From the NCBI GenBank assembly GCA_002483345.1, contig DLHS01000018.1:255776-319775 (forward strand): a stretch of DNA of 64,000 nt. The letters are read 5' to 3'. This document shows positions 40,114 to 49,000 of this stretch, in pieces. Below the pieces are notes generated by a model that was not told the origin of the DNA, did not search any database, and worked only from the letters and a program-made list of their open reading frames with translations. The DNA is from Bacteroidetes bacterium UBA7662. Its GTDB lineage: Bacteria; Bacteroidota; Bacteroidia; UBA7662. Within the stretch, counting starts at the first letter, position 1. Every line of letters begins with the position of its first letter. The translations under genes were made by a program, and so were the position numbers.

Positions 40114-41787
40114 ATGATAAGTTCCCTCATCATTGCCCTGGTACTGGTTCCGTTGCTTCGAAACAACGGCGATATCCCACCCTATTATGCCTGTGAAGGC
40201 ATGGTGGTAAGTGCCCATCCCATGGCTACCGAAGCAGGCCTGTATGTACTCCGGGCAGGTGGCAACGCCTTTGACGCCGCTATAGCCACGGAATTTGCTT
40301 TGGCTGTCGTTTTTCCGATTGCCGGTAATATAGGAGGAGGCGGTTTCGCAGTATTGCACACAGAAACAGGAGAAATTATCAGCCTTGATTACCGGGAACA
40401 AGCTCCTGCAGCTGCCACTAAGCAGATGTATCTCGATGAAAAAGGTACAGTCGTGCCTGAGCTCAGCACCCGGGGTGCCAGGGCCGCCGGCATACCCGGT
40501 ACGGTGGCGGGTATGTATGCGCTGCACCAGCAATATGGCTCCATCGCCTGGGACAGCCTGCTCATTCCTGCCATTCATTATGCCCGATTCGGCTGGCCGC
40601 TGACCGAAAAAGAGGCTGCCCAGCTCCATAAGTTCCATGCCGCGCTGGCGCACGAAAACAAACAGGCCAGCTACCTCACCCGGAAAGCCCATTACAAGAC
40701 TGGCGAAATGCTGGTAAACCCCGAGCTGGCCCGTACCCTCAGTTATATTGCCGAAAACGGGAAAAACGGCTTCTACGACGGTCCTGTCGCCGACAGTCTG
40801 GTAGCCTGCATGCAACAAAAAGGCGGATTGATAACCAAGAAGGATCTCGCAGCTTACCAGGCCATCTGGCGCCCTACCCTGAGTTTTACGGAAGGAGAAT
40901 ATACTTTCCACAGCATGGGGCCCCCATCTTCCGGAGGCATCATTCTCTCCCAGCTCTGGCAGATGACGCATCAATACCCCATCCAAAAATGGAGCCGCAA
41001 CGATGCCAGAAGCATGCAGCTCATCATAGAAGCTGAACGGCGGGCTTATGCAGACCGTGCAACCTATCTGGGCGATCCCGCTTTTGTGGAAATACCCGTC
41101 ACGGGTCTCACCGACCCTTCCTATCTCCGGCACAGGATGAAAGACTTTGACTGGCAGATGGCCTCCAAATCCGCTGAAATCGGCGCCGGAACACCCATGC
41201 CTGAACCCGACCAGACAACACACTATTGCGTAGCGGACGGCAGAGGCAATCTGATAACCGCCACCACCTCACTGAATGGCGCTTATGGCTCCAAACTGGT
41301 GGTAAGCGGCGCCGGTTTTCTGCTCAATAATACCATGGACGATTTCAGCATCGCACCCGGAATCCCCAACAGCTATGGACTGATCGGCAACGAAGCCAAT
41401 GCGATAGCACCCGGCAAACGTATGCTAAGTTCCATGACGCCTACGCTGGTGCTGAAAAATAACAAACCCTATCTGCTTACCGGTACCCCCGGTGGCAGCA
41501 CCATCCCGACCACGGTTTTTCAGGTATTGTTAAATGTACTCGTTTACAACCAGGATATGCAATCGGCTGTCAGTCAGCCCCGCTTTCACCACCAATGGAT
41601 GCCTGATGAGGTGCGTTTCGAAAAAGGCAGTTTTAACAAACAGCAGCAGCACACCCTGAGAGACAAAAATTATAAGCTCATACAGGTTGCTCCCTACGGC
41701 CGCGCAGCGGGTATACGCATCTTACCCGACGGTACCCTGGAAGGCGGTGCAGATCCTCGCGGGGACGATGCTGCAGGTGGTTTCTGA
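40114..41787 (+). CDS. ggt: Gamma-glutamyltransferase
   Basis: This 557-residue Ntn-hydrolase proenzyme autocleaves before the conserved threonine in TTHYCVAD; here the nucleophile is Thr368. A hydrophobic N-terminus (residues 2-14) exports or anchors it in the periplasm. 'GGGGFAVLH' and 'SLNGAYGSKLVVSGAGFLLNNTMDDF' are typical substrate-pocket segments. It releases glutamate from glutathione or gamma-glutamyl peptides. It is preceded by a weak -7 box (TAATTTTC) about 20 nt upstream and is convergent with nfu. Confidence 0.93.
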   Translation: MISSLIIALVLVPLLRNNGDIPPYYACEGMVVSAHPMATEAGLYVLRAGGNAFDAAIATEFALAVVFPIAGNIGGGGFAVLHTETGEIISLDYREQAPAAATKQMYLDEKGTVVPELSTRGARAAGIPGTVAGMYALHQQYGSIAWDSLLIPAIHYARFGWPLTEKEAAQLHKFHAALAHENKQASYLTRKAHYKTGEMLVNPELARTLSYIAENGKNGFYDGPVADSLVACMQQKGGLITKKDLAAYQAIWRPTLSFTEGEYTFHSMGPPSSGGIILSQLWQMTHQYPIQKWSRNDARSMQLIIEAERRAYADRATYLGDPAFVEIPVTGLTDPSYLRHRMKDFDWQMASKSAEIGAGTPMPEPDQTTHYCVADGRGNLITATTSLNGAYGSKLVVSGAGFLLNNTMDDFSIAPGIPNSYGLIGNEANAIAPGKRMLSSMTPTLVLKNNKPYLLTGTPGGSTIPTTVFQVLLNVLVYNQDMQSAVSQPRFHHQWMPDEVRFEKGSFNKQQQHTLRDKNYKLIQVAPYGRAAGIRILPDGTLEGGADPRGDDAAGGF

Positions 41788-41792
41788 GAAAA

Positions 41793-42377
41793 TTACTGGG
41801 CGTCGGCTACTACCTCTGTTACTTCGGGCAGCATACGTTTGAGCAGGTTTTCGATGCCTGCCTTGAGGGTAATCATGGAAGAGGGGCAACCGCTGCATGA
41901 ACCCTGCAGGGTTACAGTGACCACACCGGTTTTTTCATCAAAATGTTTGTAGCTGATGGCGCCTCCATCCTGTTCTACGGCCGGCTGAATATAGTCGGTG
42001 AGGATCTGACGGATGCGTTTGATGGTTTCGGTATCGGCAGAAGTGTCTTCCACCACCTGCTTTTCAGCTAATATCGGCATACCCGCCTCCAGATAACTTT
42101 TTACAAAGTCTTTGAGGATGGGGGTGATTTCAAACCAGTCATCATCAGCCTTTTTAGTGACCGTAACGAAATTAGAAGCAATAAAAATGCCTTGTACAAA
42201 CGGAAACTCAAACAATTTGGCAGCAAGCGGTGATCCTGCTGCTGCAGTTGCGGCATCGGTGTACTCGAGGCTGGTGTCAGGCAGGATGTACCGATTTGAA
42301 ACGAATTTCATCGTTTCAGGATTCGGCGTGGATTCGCTGTAGATGGTAACGAGGTTCTGTACGGTCTGCATGGTCAT
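41793..42377 (-). CDS. NifU family protein with Nfu N-terminal domain
   Basis: This 194-residue Fe-S carrier has an N-terminal Nfu_N domain with the signature TPNPETMKF, and a C-terminal NifU domain with the cluster CxxC at Cys161/Cys164 (GSCSGCPSS). It delivers iron-sulfur clusters to apoenzymes. Starts at 42377 or 42371 are both possible; 42377 is chosen. A start farther upstream is excluded, since the -7 box lies at 42386. It is one of two NifU-type carriers in the window. Confidence 0.9.
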   Translation of the reverse strand: MTMQTVQNLVTIYSESTPNPETMKFVSNRYILPDTSLEYTDAATAAAGSPLAAKLFEFPFVQGIFIASNFVTVTKKADDDWFEITPILKDFVKSYLEAGMPILAEKQVVEDTSADTETIKRIRQILTDYIQPAVEQDGGAISYKHFDEKTGVVTVTLQGSCSGCPSSMITLKAGIENLLKRMLPEVTEVVADAQ

Positions 42378-42385
42378 AATAAGTA

Positions 42386-42393
42386 CAAAGTTA
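42386..42393 (-). promoter_or_regulatory. -7 promoter element of nfu
   Basis: TAACTTTG on the minus strand matches TAnnTTTG and ends 8 nt before the ATG at 42377. Confidence 0.55.
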
Positions 42394-42411
42394 GGCAAAA
42401 GGTTCGTTTTG

Positions 42412-42480
42412 CAGACAGCGAGATTTCGAGAGGCGAGAGGCGAGACTTTTTTTGCGCCTGCGGCACTTTGTGGCCAGCTG
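42412..42480. repeat. Half copy of the inverted-repeat element (copy B)
   Basis: CAGACAGCGAGATTTCGAGAGG followed by two GCGAGAG/GCGAGAC units and a T-run matches the left end of copy A. The opposite terminus is missing. It lies immediately upstream of the nfu promoter. Confidence 0.6.
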
Positions 42481-42529
42481 ATGGCGCTGATTTTTTAAGG
42501 ATTTGTGCGGATACTCCTGGTTTAATGCG

Positions 42530-42545
42530 TAAACATTGATGTTTA
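42530..42545. repeat. Short palindrome in the cupin-nfu intergenic gap
   Basis: TAAACAT (42530-42536) and ATGTTTA (42539-42545) form a perfect 7-bp inverted repeat with a 2-nt centre. It is about 76 nt beyond the cupin stop. A dimeric repressor site is possible; no function is shown. Confidence 0.3.
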
Positions 42546-42620
42546 ACCATTATTAATAGGAGCCCTGCCTGATACGAAATAATATCCGCTGCTACGGTTG
42601 TTTCAGCAGACAGCCTCTGT

Positions 42621-42980
42621 CTATATCTTCTCCAGCTTTTCGCGGGTTAATTCGCTTTTGGCATCTCCGGTGTTCAGGGTTGAAACGGGCTCAAACATCA
42701 GGATGGAAACCTCCTTTTCAGCCACAGGCCGGTGTTCTACCCCTTTGGGGACGATGATGATCTCATCTTTCCGGAGAGTGATGGTTTTGTATCTGAACTC
42801 CATGTTGAACTCTCCTTCGAGTACTAAAAATAACTCGTCTTCGTGGTCGTGTTTATGCCATACGAACTCACCCTGGAACTTTGCCAGTTTAACGTGCTGG
42901 CCATTTAACTCCCCGATAATTCTGGGATTAAAATAGTCGCTGAATAAGGAGAGTTTAGCTGCCAGGTTTATTTTTTCCAT
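42621..42980 (-). CDS. Cupin domain protein
   Basis: This 119-residue single cupin barrel has motif 1 'VWHKHDHEDELFLVLEGEFNMEF' (metal-binding His-x-His and Glu) and motif 2 'VPKGVEHRPVAEKE' (second His). The function of such small cupins ranges from sugar isomerases to unknown binding proteins. It is followed by the intergenic region with element copy B and preceded, on the same strand, by a LysE exporter gene. Confidence 0.9.
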   Translation of the reverse strand: MEKINLAAKLSLFSDYFNPRIIGELNGQHVKLAKFQGEFVWHKHDHEDELFLVLEGEFNMEFRYKTITLRKDEIIIVPKGVEHRPVAEKEVSILMFEPVSTLNTGDAKSELTREKLEKI

Positions 42981-43024
42981 CGGTTATGGTCTTTTCTTAA
43001 AGTTATTTATTCAGGGAGATTTTT

Positions 43025-43660
43025 TTACTTCCGGTTTGTAAGGGCAACCTGTATCCCCAGCCCGATTAAAGTTAATCCGCATATTTTGTTGATGTAGGCC
43101 GAAGATTTTTTGTTTTCCTTCAATCTGGCAAATAGGGCGGATGCAAAAGTGACCAGGATCATACACCATATAGTGCCCGTGGTGACGAAAGTTGCCCCGA
43201 GCGCCAGGAAGGGCAGCGTTGCATTTTTGAGTGCAGGATCAATAAATTGAGGCAGGAAGGCCATGAAAAACAAGGCGATTTTAGGATTCAGGATATTGGT
43301 GATAATCCCGCCTCTGTATATTTTCCAGTAATTGACCGACCCAGCTACCGGTTGTGTGTTGGGATTCAGTTGAATTTTATCGGTCATCATCCGGTAACCG
43401 ATATAAAGTAAATAAGCTGCTCCGGCATATTTGATGGTATTGAAAAGCAGCAGGGATTTTGCAATGATCAGGGAAAGTCCGAAAGCTGCTAAAATCGTGT
43501 GCACCATACTTCCGGTAACCACACCAAAGGCTGAAATAATACCCGCTTTCCGGCCTTGTCCGATACTCTTCGTCAAAATGAAAACGGTGTTATTGCCGGG
43601 GGTAATGTTTAACAAAATCCCTGTCAATAAAAATGTTTCGAAATTGATTATGCCTGTCAT
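43025..43660 (-). CDS. LysE family amino-acid or metabolite exporter
   Basis: This 211-residue membrane protein has about six helices. The LysE/RhtB signature 'LLNITPGNNTVFILTKSIGQGRKAGI' lies near the N-terminus (residues 15-40). It exports amino acids or homoserine-lactone-like compounds; the substrate is unknown. The ATG at 43660 opens the first helix, so the longer upstream reading with a hydrophilic leader is rejected. The cupin and acetyltransferase genes sit around it on the same strand. Confidence 0.9.
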   Translation of the reverse strand: MTGIINFETFLLTGILLNITPGNNTVFILTKSIGQGRKAGIISAFGVVTGSMVHTILAAFGLSLIIAKSLLLFNTIKYAGAAYLLYIGYRMMTDKIQLNPNTQPVAGSVNYWKIYRGGIITNILNPKIALFFMAFLPQFIDPALKNATLPFLALGATFVTTGTIWCMILVTFASALFARLKENKKSSAYINKICGLTLIGLGIQVALTNRK

Positions 43661-43726
43661 AAATTTTGTCGTTGTCTTTTTTCCATTACCGTCCACCATG
43701 TTTTATAAGTACCCCGTTGTGCTGCC

Positions 43727-44161
43727 CTATATCAGCAGTAAATCACAGTTCACTTCAACCGGATCGATAAAGGCTCCCTTGTTTTTGTAAAAGCTTATCG
43801 CATTGCTGTTCCAGTTGGAAACCTGCCACCTTACCTTCTTACACCCTTCCTTTTTTGCGGTCTCCACAATGGCATCAAAAAGTTTTGTTCCGATTCCTTT
43901 TCCCCTGTGTTGTTCCTGCACATACAAATCATCTAAGTATAGTGTTTTGCCAATCCAGGAATAGTAGGCAAAAAAGTAGGTGGAGAACCCAACTATAACG
44001 GCATTCTCTTCAACAACCAGACATTGAAAATAATCCCTATCCCTGATCATCTGATCCAAGGTTAAGGATACCTTTTCGGGAGTCCTGATAAATGAAGCAA
44101 ATTCCTGAATTAAAAACATTATAGTTTCAAAATCTGCTGCTGTTGCTTTTCTTATTTCCAT
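43727..44161 (-). CDS. GNAT family N-acetyltransferase
   Basis: This 144-residue protein starts MEIRKATAADF, has 'YLDDLYVQEQHRGKGIGTKLFDAIV' with the acetyl-CoA loop RGKGIG, and ends with the 'NWNSNAISFYKNKGA' motif of spermidine/diamine acetyltransferase-like enzymes. The substrate is unknown. ATG 44161 is preferred over 44176 because GNAT proteins usually begin at this strand. Confidence 0.9.
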   Translation of the reverse strand: MEIRKATAADFETIMFLIQEFASFIRTPEKVSLTLDQMIRDRDYFQCLVVEENAVIVGFSTYFFAYYSWIGKTLYLDDLYVQEQHRGKGIGTKLFDAIVETAKKEGCKKVRWQVSNWNSNAISFYKNKGAFIDPVEVNCDLLLI

Positions 44162-44204
44162 TTCTCTTAAAATCATCAGCCTGATACCAGTTAAAGTGCA
44201 TTCT

Positions 44205-45986
44205 TCATTTTACAACTGCAAAAAACCCGTTTAACTGCCGGCCTTCGGGTAGCGTAAGGGAATAGTAGAAGCTCCCGTCTTCCAGCTCGCGGGGTTCCCA
44301 GTCGTTGTTGTAGGCAGCCTGACTGAACACTTCCTGCCCCCAGCGATTAAATACCTGCAGTTTGCTGCCGGGATAAAATTCGAGATTCTCCACATAAAAC
44401 CGGTCATTTATCCCGTCCCCGTTGGGCGTAACCACATTGAAGATTTTTACTTCTCTTTCGGGGACTTCAAAGGGTATCCAGTTGGAGTAGGATCTGTAAT
44501 TGTTTGACGGAGAGATAGTCATAATGCGTGCATGGTATTTACCCGGCTTTATAGGTTTGGTAAACTCCATGTTTGTATCGATTGTACCGGATGTTGTTTC
44601 AGGAAATTGCCATTCCTGAATATGTTCCTGATTACTTTTATACTGTAAAAAATAAAGAGGATTCTGCCACCCTTCGTAGGGAGACCACTGCATGGAAAGT
44701 GTAAGTTGCTCCGGTTCATCCGGGGGATTGTTTTCAAGCAGTATGGTCCCCAGTTCGTTCGATAACGGATTACGAAGCAGATTAATCAGGGAGAGGTTGA
44801 CTTTGTAATAAATACGGCTGTCCCTGGGAAGAATCTCAGGGTATACATCCAAAAAATAACGGGCAGCCGGGTTGGGTTCCGAGTAAATTACCCGCTGATA
44901 AGAGGTATTCAGGATATTATCCCTCCGCCAAAGCAAAAAGTTACTGAACCAACTGTAATTGAGTGTATCAGGGCCTGTCCATTGTACATAGGTGGCATTT
45001 TGGTTGACTGAATCAACCGATACATTCACCACCTGGATAGGGGTCTGATAAAGCGGACAGTTACTTACAGCTATGACAAGTGTATCAAATTCTGCCATAA
45101 ACCGACCGCACCTGTTGCCTATGGTATTGTCATCCAATCCCTTTCTGGCAACTACATAATAGTATCCATTTTGTCTTAACGGCTCAAACAAAACGAGATC
45201 AATTGATGTGGTTTGATTTTTGGCATTGCATGTATCTGGTTGGGCTGAAAGAATTTGAATAAGGTTACCATCAGGTGAATACAATCTGAACTCCGATGCA
45301 TCCTGACCTATGTTGCTGCAATTAACACGGGAATCTAACGGGATTCTGATATGTTCTTCATAACAATAAGTATGAAGCGTATCCGCTGCGTAGGAAATAC
45401 TTTTGGGCTGCCCGATGATATAGGCACCTGCAAAATCAGCATTCGTAGGAAAAAATACGTTTGAAGGATTAGGCCCACCCAAAAATGTTATTTCCAAACC
45501 AATTACCACATCAGATGGTGTCAAATTGAAATGTTGTATAAAATCAAGACGGGCTATGTAGCTATTGGTGCTATCGCTATGAGGAGCACAACCTGTATTG
45601 GTTACCAGAAAGCCATTACTTGCTACTCTGGGTAATTCACTCCAGTCTGATGTGTTTACCTGATGTATGGCAGAATATATGCCGGTTGATAAGATAAGCC
45701 TTACCTCATAAAATGACAGGTTATGCATTGACTCGAGTAACAGCCCCTCATACTCAAGGTCGGAAGAAGACCAACCCTGACAGAAAGTACCTGAAATTTT
45801 AGATTGGTAGGGAAAATTAGTATGTACCAGTACATCAGGAAACCCGGTAATATAAGAAGCGTCGCAACCGGTGGGATGGTTATAAATCTCAATAAGGCAA
45901 TCCGTTAGGTTATACCCTCCTAATGTCTGGCCCCTTGCAGTCCAAAACAGGCTTGTTAACAGAAATAGCAAGCAATACCTCTTCAT
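44205..45986 (-). CDS. T9SS type B sorting-domain surface protein
   Basis: This 593-residue exported protein has a signal peptide (residues 1-20, ending TARGQ). The body is rich in beta-strands with fibronectin-III-like segments ('PVRVDVSVNQNATY'-type, around residues 320-500). The C-terminal ~85 residues start 'NVVTPNGDGINDRFYV' and end 'GFFAVVK', the type B (gliding-motility-associated) sorting domain. It is exported by T9SS and probably attached to the cell surface or released. It lies directly downstream of the huge beta-helix gene, 57 nt away. Confidence 0.85.
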   Translation of the reverse strand: MKRYCLLFLLTSLFWTARGQTLGGYNLTDCLIEIYNHPTGCDASYITGFPDVLVHTNFPYQSKISGTFCQGWSSSDLEYEGLLLESMHNLSFYEVRLILSTGIYSAIHQVNTSDWSELPRVASNGFLVTNTGCAPHSDSTNSYIARLDFIQHFNLTPSDVVIGLEITFLGGPNPSNVFFPTNADFAGAYIIGQPKSISYAADTLHTYCYEEHIRIPLDSRVNCSNIGQDASEFRLYSPDGNLIQILSAQPDTCNAKNQTTSIDLVLFEPLRQNGYYYVVARKGLDDNTIGNRCGRFMAEFDTLVIAVSNCPLYQTPIQVVNVSVDSVNQNATYVQWTGPDTLNYSWFSNFLLWRRDNILNTSYQRVIYSEPNPAARYFLDVYPEILPRDSRIYYKVNLSLINLLRNPLSNELGTILLENNPPDEPEQLTLSMQWSPYEGWQNPLYFLQYKSNQEHIQEWQFPETTSGTIDTNMEFTKPIKPGKYHARIMTISPSNNYRSYSNWIPFEVPEREVKIFNVVTPNGDGINDRFYVENLEFYPGSKLQVFNRWGQEVFSQAAYNNDWEPRELEDGSFYYSLTLPEGRQLNGFFAVVK

Positions 45987-46000
45987 TTTTTATTTGGCTT

Positions 46001-46030
46001 AGAAAAAGCGCCCCTTGTTCAGGGGCGCTT
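46001..46030 (-). terminator. Intrinsic terminator of the beta-helix gene
   Basis: On the minus strand AAGCGCCCC pairs with GGGGCGCTT (46006-46014 / 46022-46030) over a 7-nt loop, followed by T's. It lies 13 nt after the stop codon, so the next gene needs read-through or its own promoter. Confidence 0.85.
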
Positions 46031-46043
46031 ACCCAAAAAACAT

Positions 46044-49000
46044 TTAGCGACTTATCAAGAATCTGCGAACTGTTTGTTCTCCTTTTTGACTTTTTATGAT
46101 CACAGCATACATACCTTCTGCCAAATCGAGGTTCAGTGCAAACAAATTGGCACCTGCATTTACTTCCAGTTGCTGAACATATACCTTCCTTCCTCTTGCA
46201 TCTAACACCTGCAAGTGTATAGGATCTGCTGCTGCAAGCTCAAAGGCAATATGAACCACCCCTGTACTTGGATTCGGATAGAGCTTTATATCACTCATTC
46301 CAACGATCTCATCTACACCAACATTCGTAAACTGATAGCAGTTTGAAGTATCCACACAACCATTCTGCGTTACTATCACGGCATAGTTTCCATTCAGACT
46401 AACGGTATAGTCCCTGTTTGTAGCTCCGGCCAACGGACTTAAACTATTACAGTTTAGCCACTGATACGTCGCGTTTGAAGCATTTGCGGTGAGGGTAAGT
46501 CCATTCACATTAACAGCAGTATCAACAGGTGTAACGGTGAGGGTCAGGGCAATCACTGAGTCACAACCAAAACTGTTTTGAAAAGTATTGTTATAGGTAC
46601 CACTTGTCGTAAGTGATTGGCCGCCGAAATCATACACGGCACCCTGGCAAATAGTAGCGGTTGTCGCAGCACTGTGAACCGGGTTTACACTCAACTGGAG
46701 TGAAACCGTGGAATCACAACCTGTTCCAGTCTGATAAGTATTGGTATAGGTACCGGCTGTAGTCAAGGTCTGGGAATCGAAAGTATAACTATCTCCCTGA
46801 CAAATGGCAGCCGTAATATTGGTCGTAATCACATTGCTTACCTGCAGCGTGAGGATTACGGTAGAATCACAACCCGTTGCATTCTGGAACAGCCCCGAGT
46901 AGACACCTGCGGTAGTAAGCGTCTGACCACCGAAAACCAGACTTGTTCCCTGACAAATACCCATACTAACCGAATCAGTGGTTGATGGACAAAACTCATG
47001 AGCGCCCATGTCCGGGAACTGGGCATCGCGGAGCGCCCCTGAAAAGTCAGTAGTCACATAGGATACTGGTAAAGCACTACCATTCAGTGCCGAATGGTTG
47101 GGAACATAATCCGGATAAGCAGGCACCCTGAAAAGCGGATCCACACTTACGCTCAAAGAATCATAGCTACCCGCAATACGGGTCTGGTTCTGCCAGTCTG
47201 CCAGGGTAGGGAAAGCGGTAACCGAGTTAATAATTCCGAAAAATCCAAGCGTATCTGCCAGACCAACCGGACCCTGCTGAATGCTGCCGGGTGCATCTAC
47301 ATAAAAATTATTGTTATCGGAAGTAAAAGTGGTATTGGAAAGGGTGTCTTTAATCAGCATGCCGAGTTTCCAGCCGCTGCCCCCTTTTTTGACGACCACA
47401 TTGTTGTTTTTGATAACCATATCCGTAACAATACCATCAAGACGAATGCCCTCTGCTGGCCCTGATCGCGCCGCTATGTGATCCAACACAATTGTATTGT
47501 TGATTATTTCTGCCCGGTGAGCAGCCCTGGTATATACGCCAACAGTATGTTCCTTGCTATTATTTAAATTATATATCAGATTATTATAGACATAGTTGCG
47601 TCCCGGTTCCAGAATAGATCCTGGATTATTATTGGTCAGGTCGATTCCGATGGCGTGGGAGGTGTCGTTATCTCCGGCGGAGGTATGGCTATCATGGAAG
47701 CGATTGTTCCTTACTATAGTGCCGGATGTATTGCCGGTAAGATAAATTCCGATAAAACCGAAGGATTCATCCTCAGCCCAATCCGTCCGATGAACATCAT
47801 TATTCTCTACAAGATTATTTAATGCACTGTCCATATAAATACCATACTCATCAAAATCCGTTATTTCGTTGTTTGAAATAATGTTATTATCAGAAGTTGA
47901 AGTTAATTGGATTCCAGTATAACCGCCCCTGATGAGGTTTGAGTGAATCAAATTATAGTTTGCCTCATTGGCAGAATACCTGGACGACTGATCTGTGCTG
48001 GCACTGGTTACAATTCCAATGTTATCACTTCTCCCGATAGCACTACTCAAATCTATTATATTATGTTCTATAACATTACTATCAGCACCATTTCTCAATT
48101 GTATGCCTCTGAGATAGGTGGAATTTAAGGGTTTAATGTAGAAATTCTTTAATGTGACGTGCCTGGCTCCATCAAACAAAACCATACGGGTGATTGCAAA
48201 CAGGCCAGAGGCGGCATAGGTAAGGGTGTCGCCTTGCCCGTCAAATACAACGGTATTAACTGCACTTGCTCCAGGAATAGCGTAAATATCAATGGTCCGA
48301 TTTAAAGTATTCCCTGGGAAATCTGCAGAAAACGTTACAGGACCCGAAATCCCGGCGCAGGCCAATATTTTGAATAATTCAGGTAAATCCGGATAGTCAG
48401 ATGTTGGTCCACCCATCGTATAGGTCCCTGCCGGAATCGGCAGACAAAACGTAAAAGTCAGGGAATCGTTGGAGGACAAACTATCTGTTTGCCCATTGGG
48501 GAGTGAGGACCATATGCTTAACAAAGGTGTTCCAGTCATCGGTAGAGTAAGAGAAGAAGAAAAATAAAAATCAGCAGTATCACCAAATGCCAGGTTTCCA
48601 TTGAATACTTCAGTTATTATGGGGCCATTGGCAAATTGATAATGCATATTGGCTGTCCTCAGTGTGTCGTAACCATAATTAATAAACCTGTACGCAACAC
48701 CATGCACAGAACCTGGAATGGCAGCTGCCACAGTGGGTGAAATGACCTCATAGGCATAGATATCTTGTTGAGGAATGTTAATTGCCCGTTCATAGGCACC
48801 TATTGAAGGTGCTGTAGCACTCCGTGAATTTCCATTCACATCTGTTGTAATTCCTGCCACGGGTATACCGGCCGCCAATATTGGTGAACCGGGTAAGGGA
48901 ATAATAATGTCATCCCTGAAAAAAAGTGGATCAGCAATAAAAGAATTGGCATCCTGACCTGTCTGGGTCCTCCATTGTACCAGACTATCAATATCACCGG

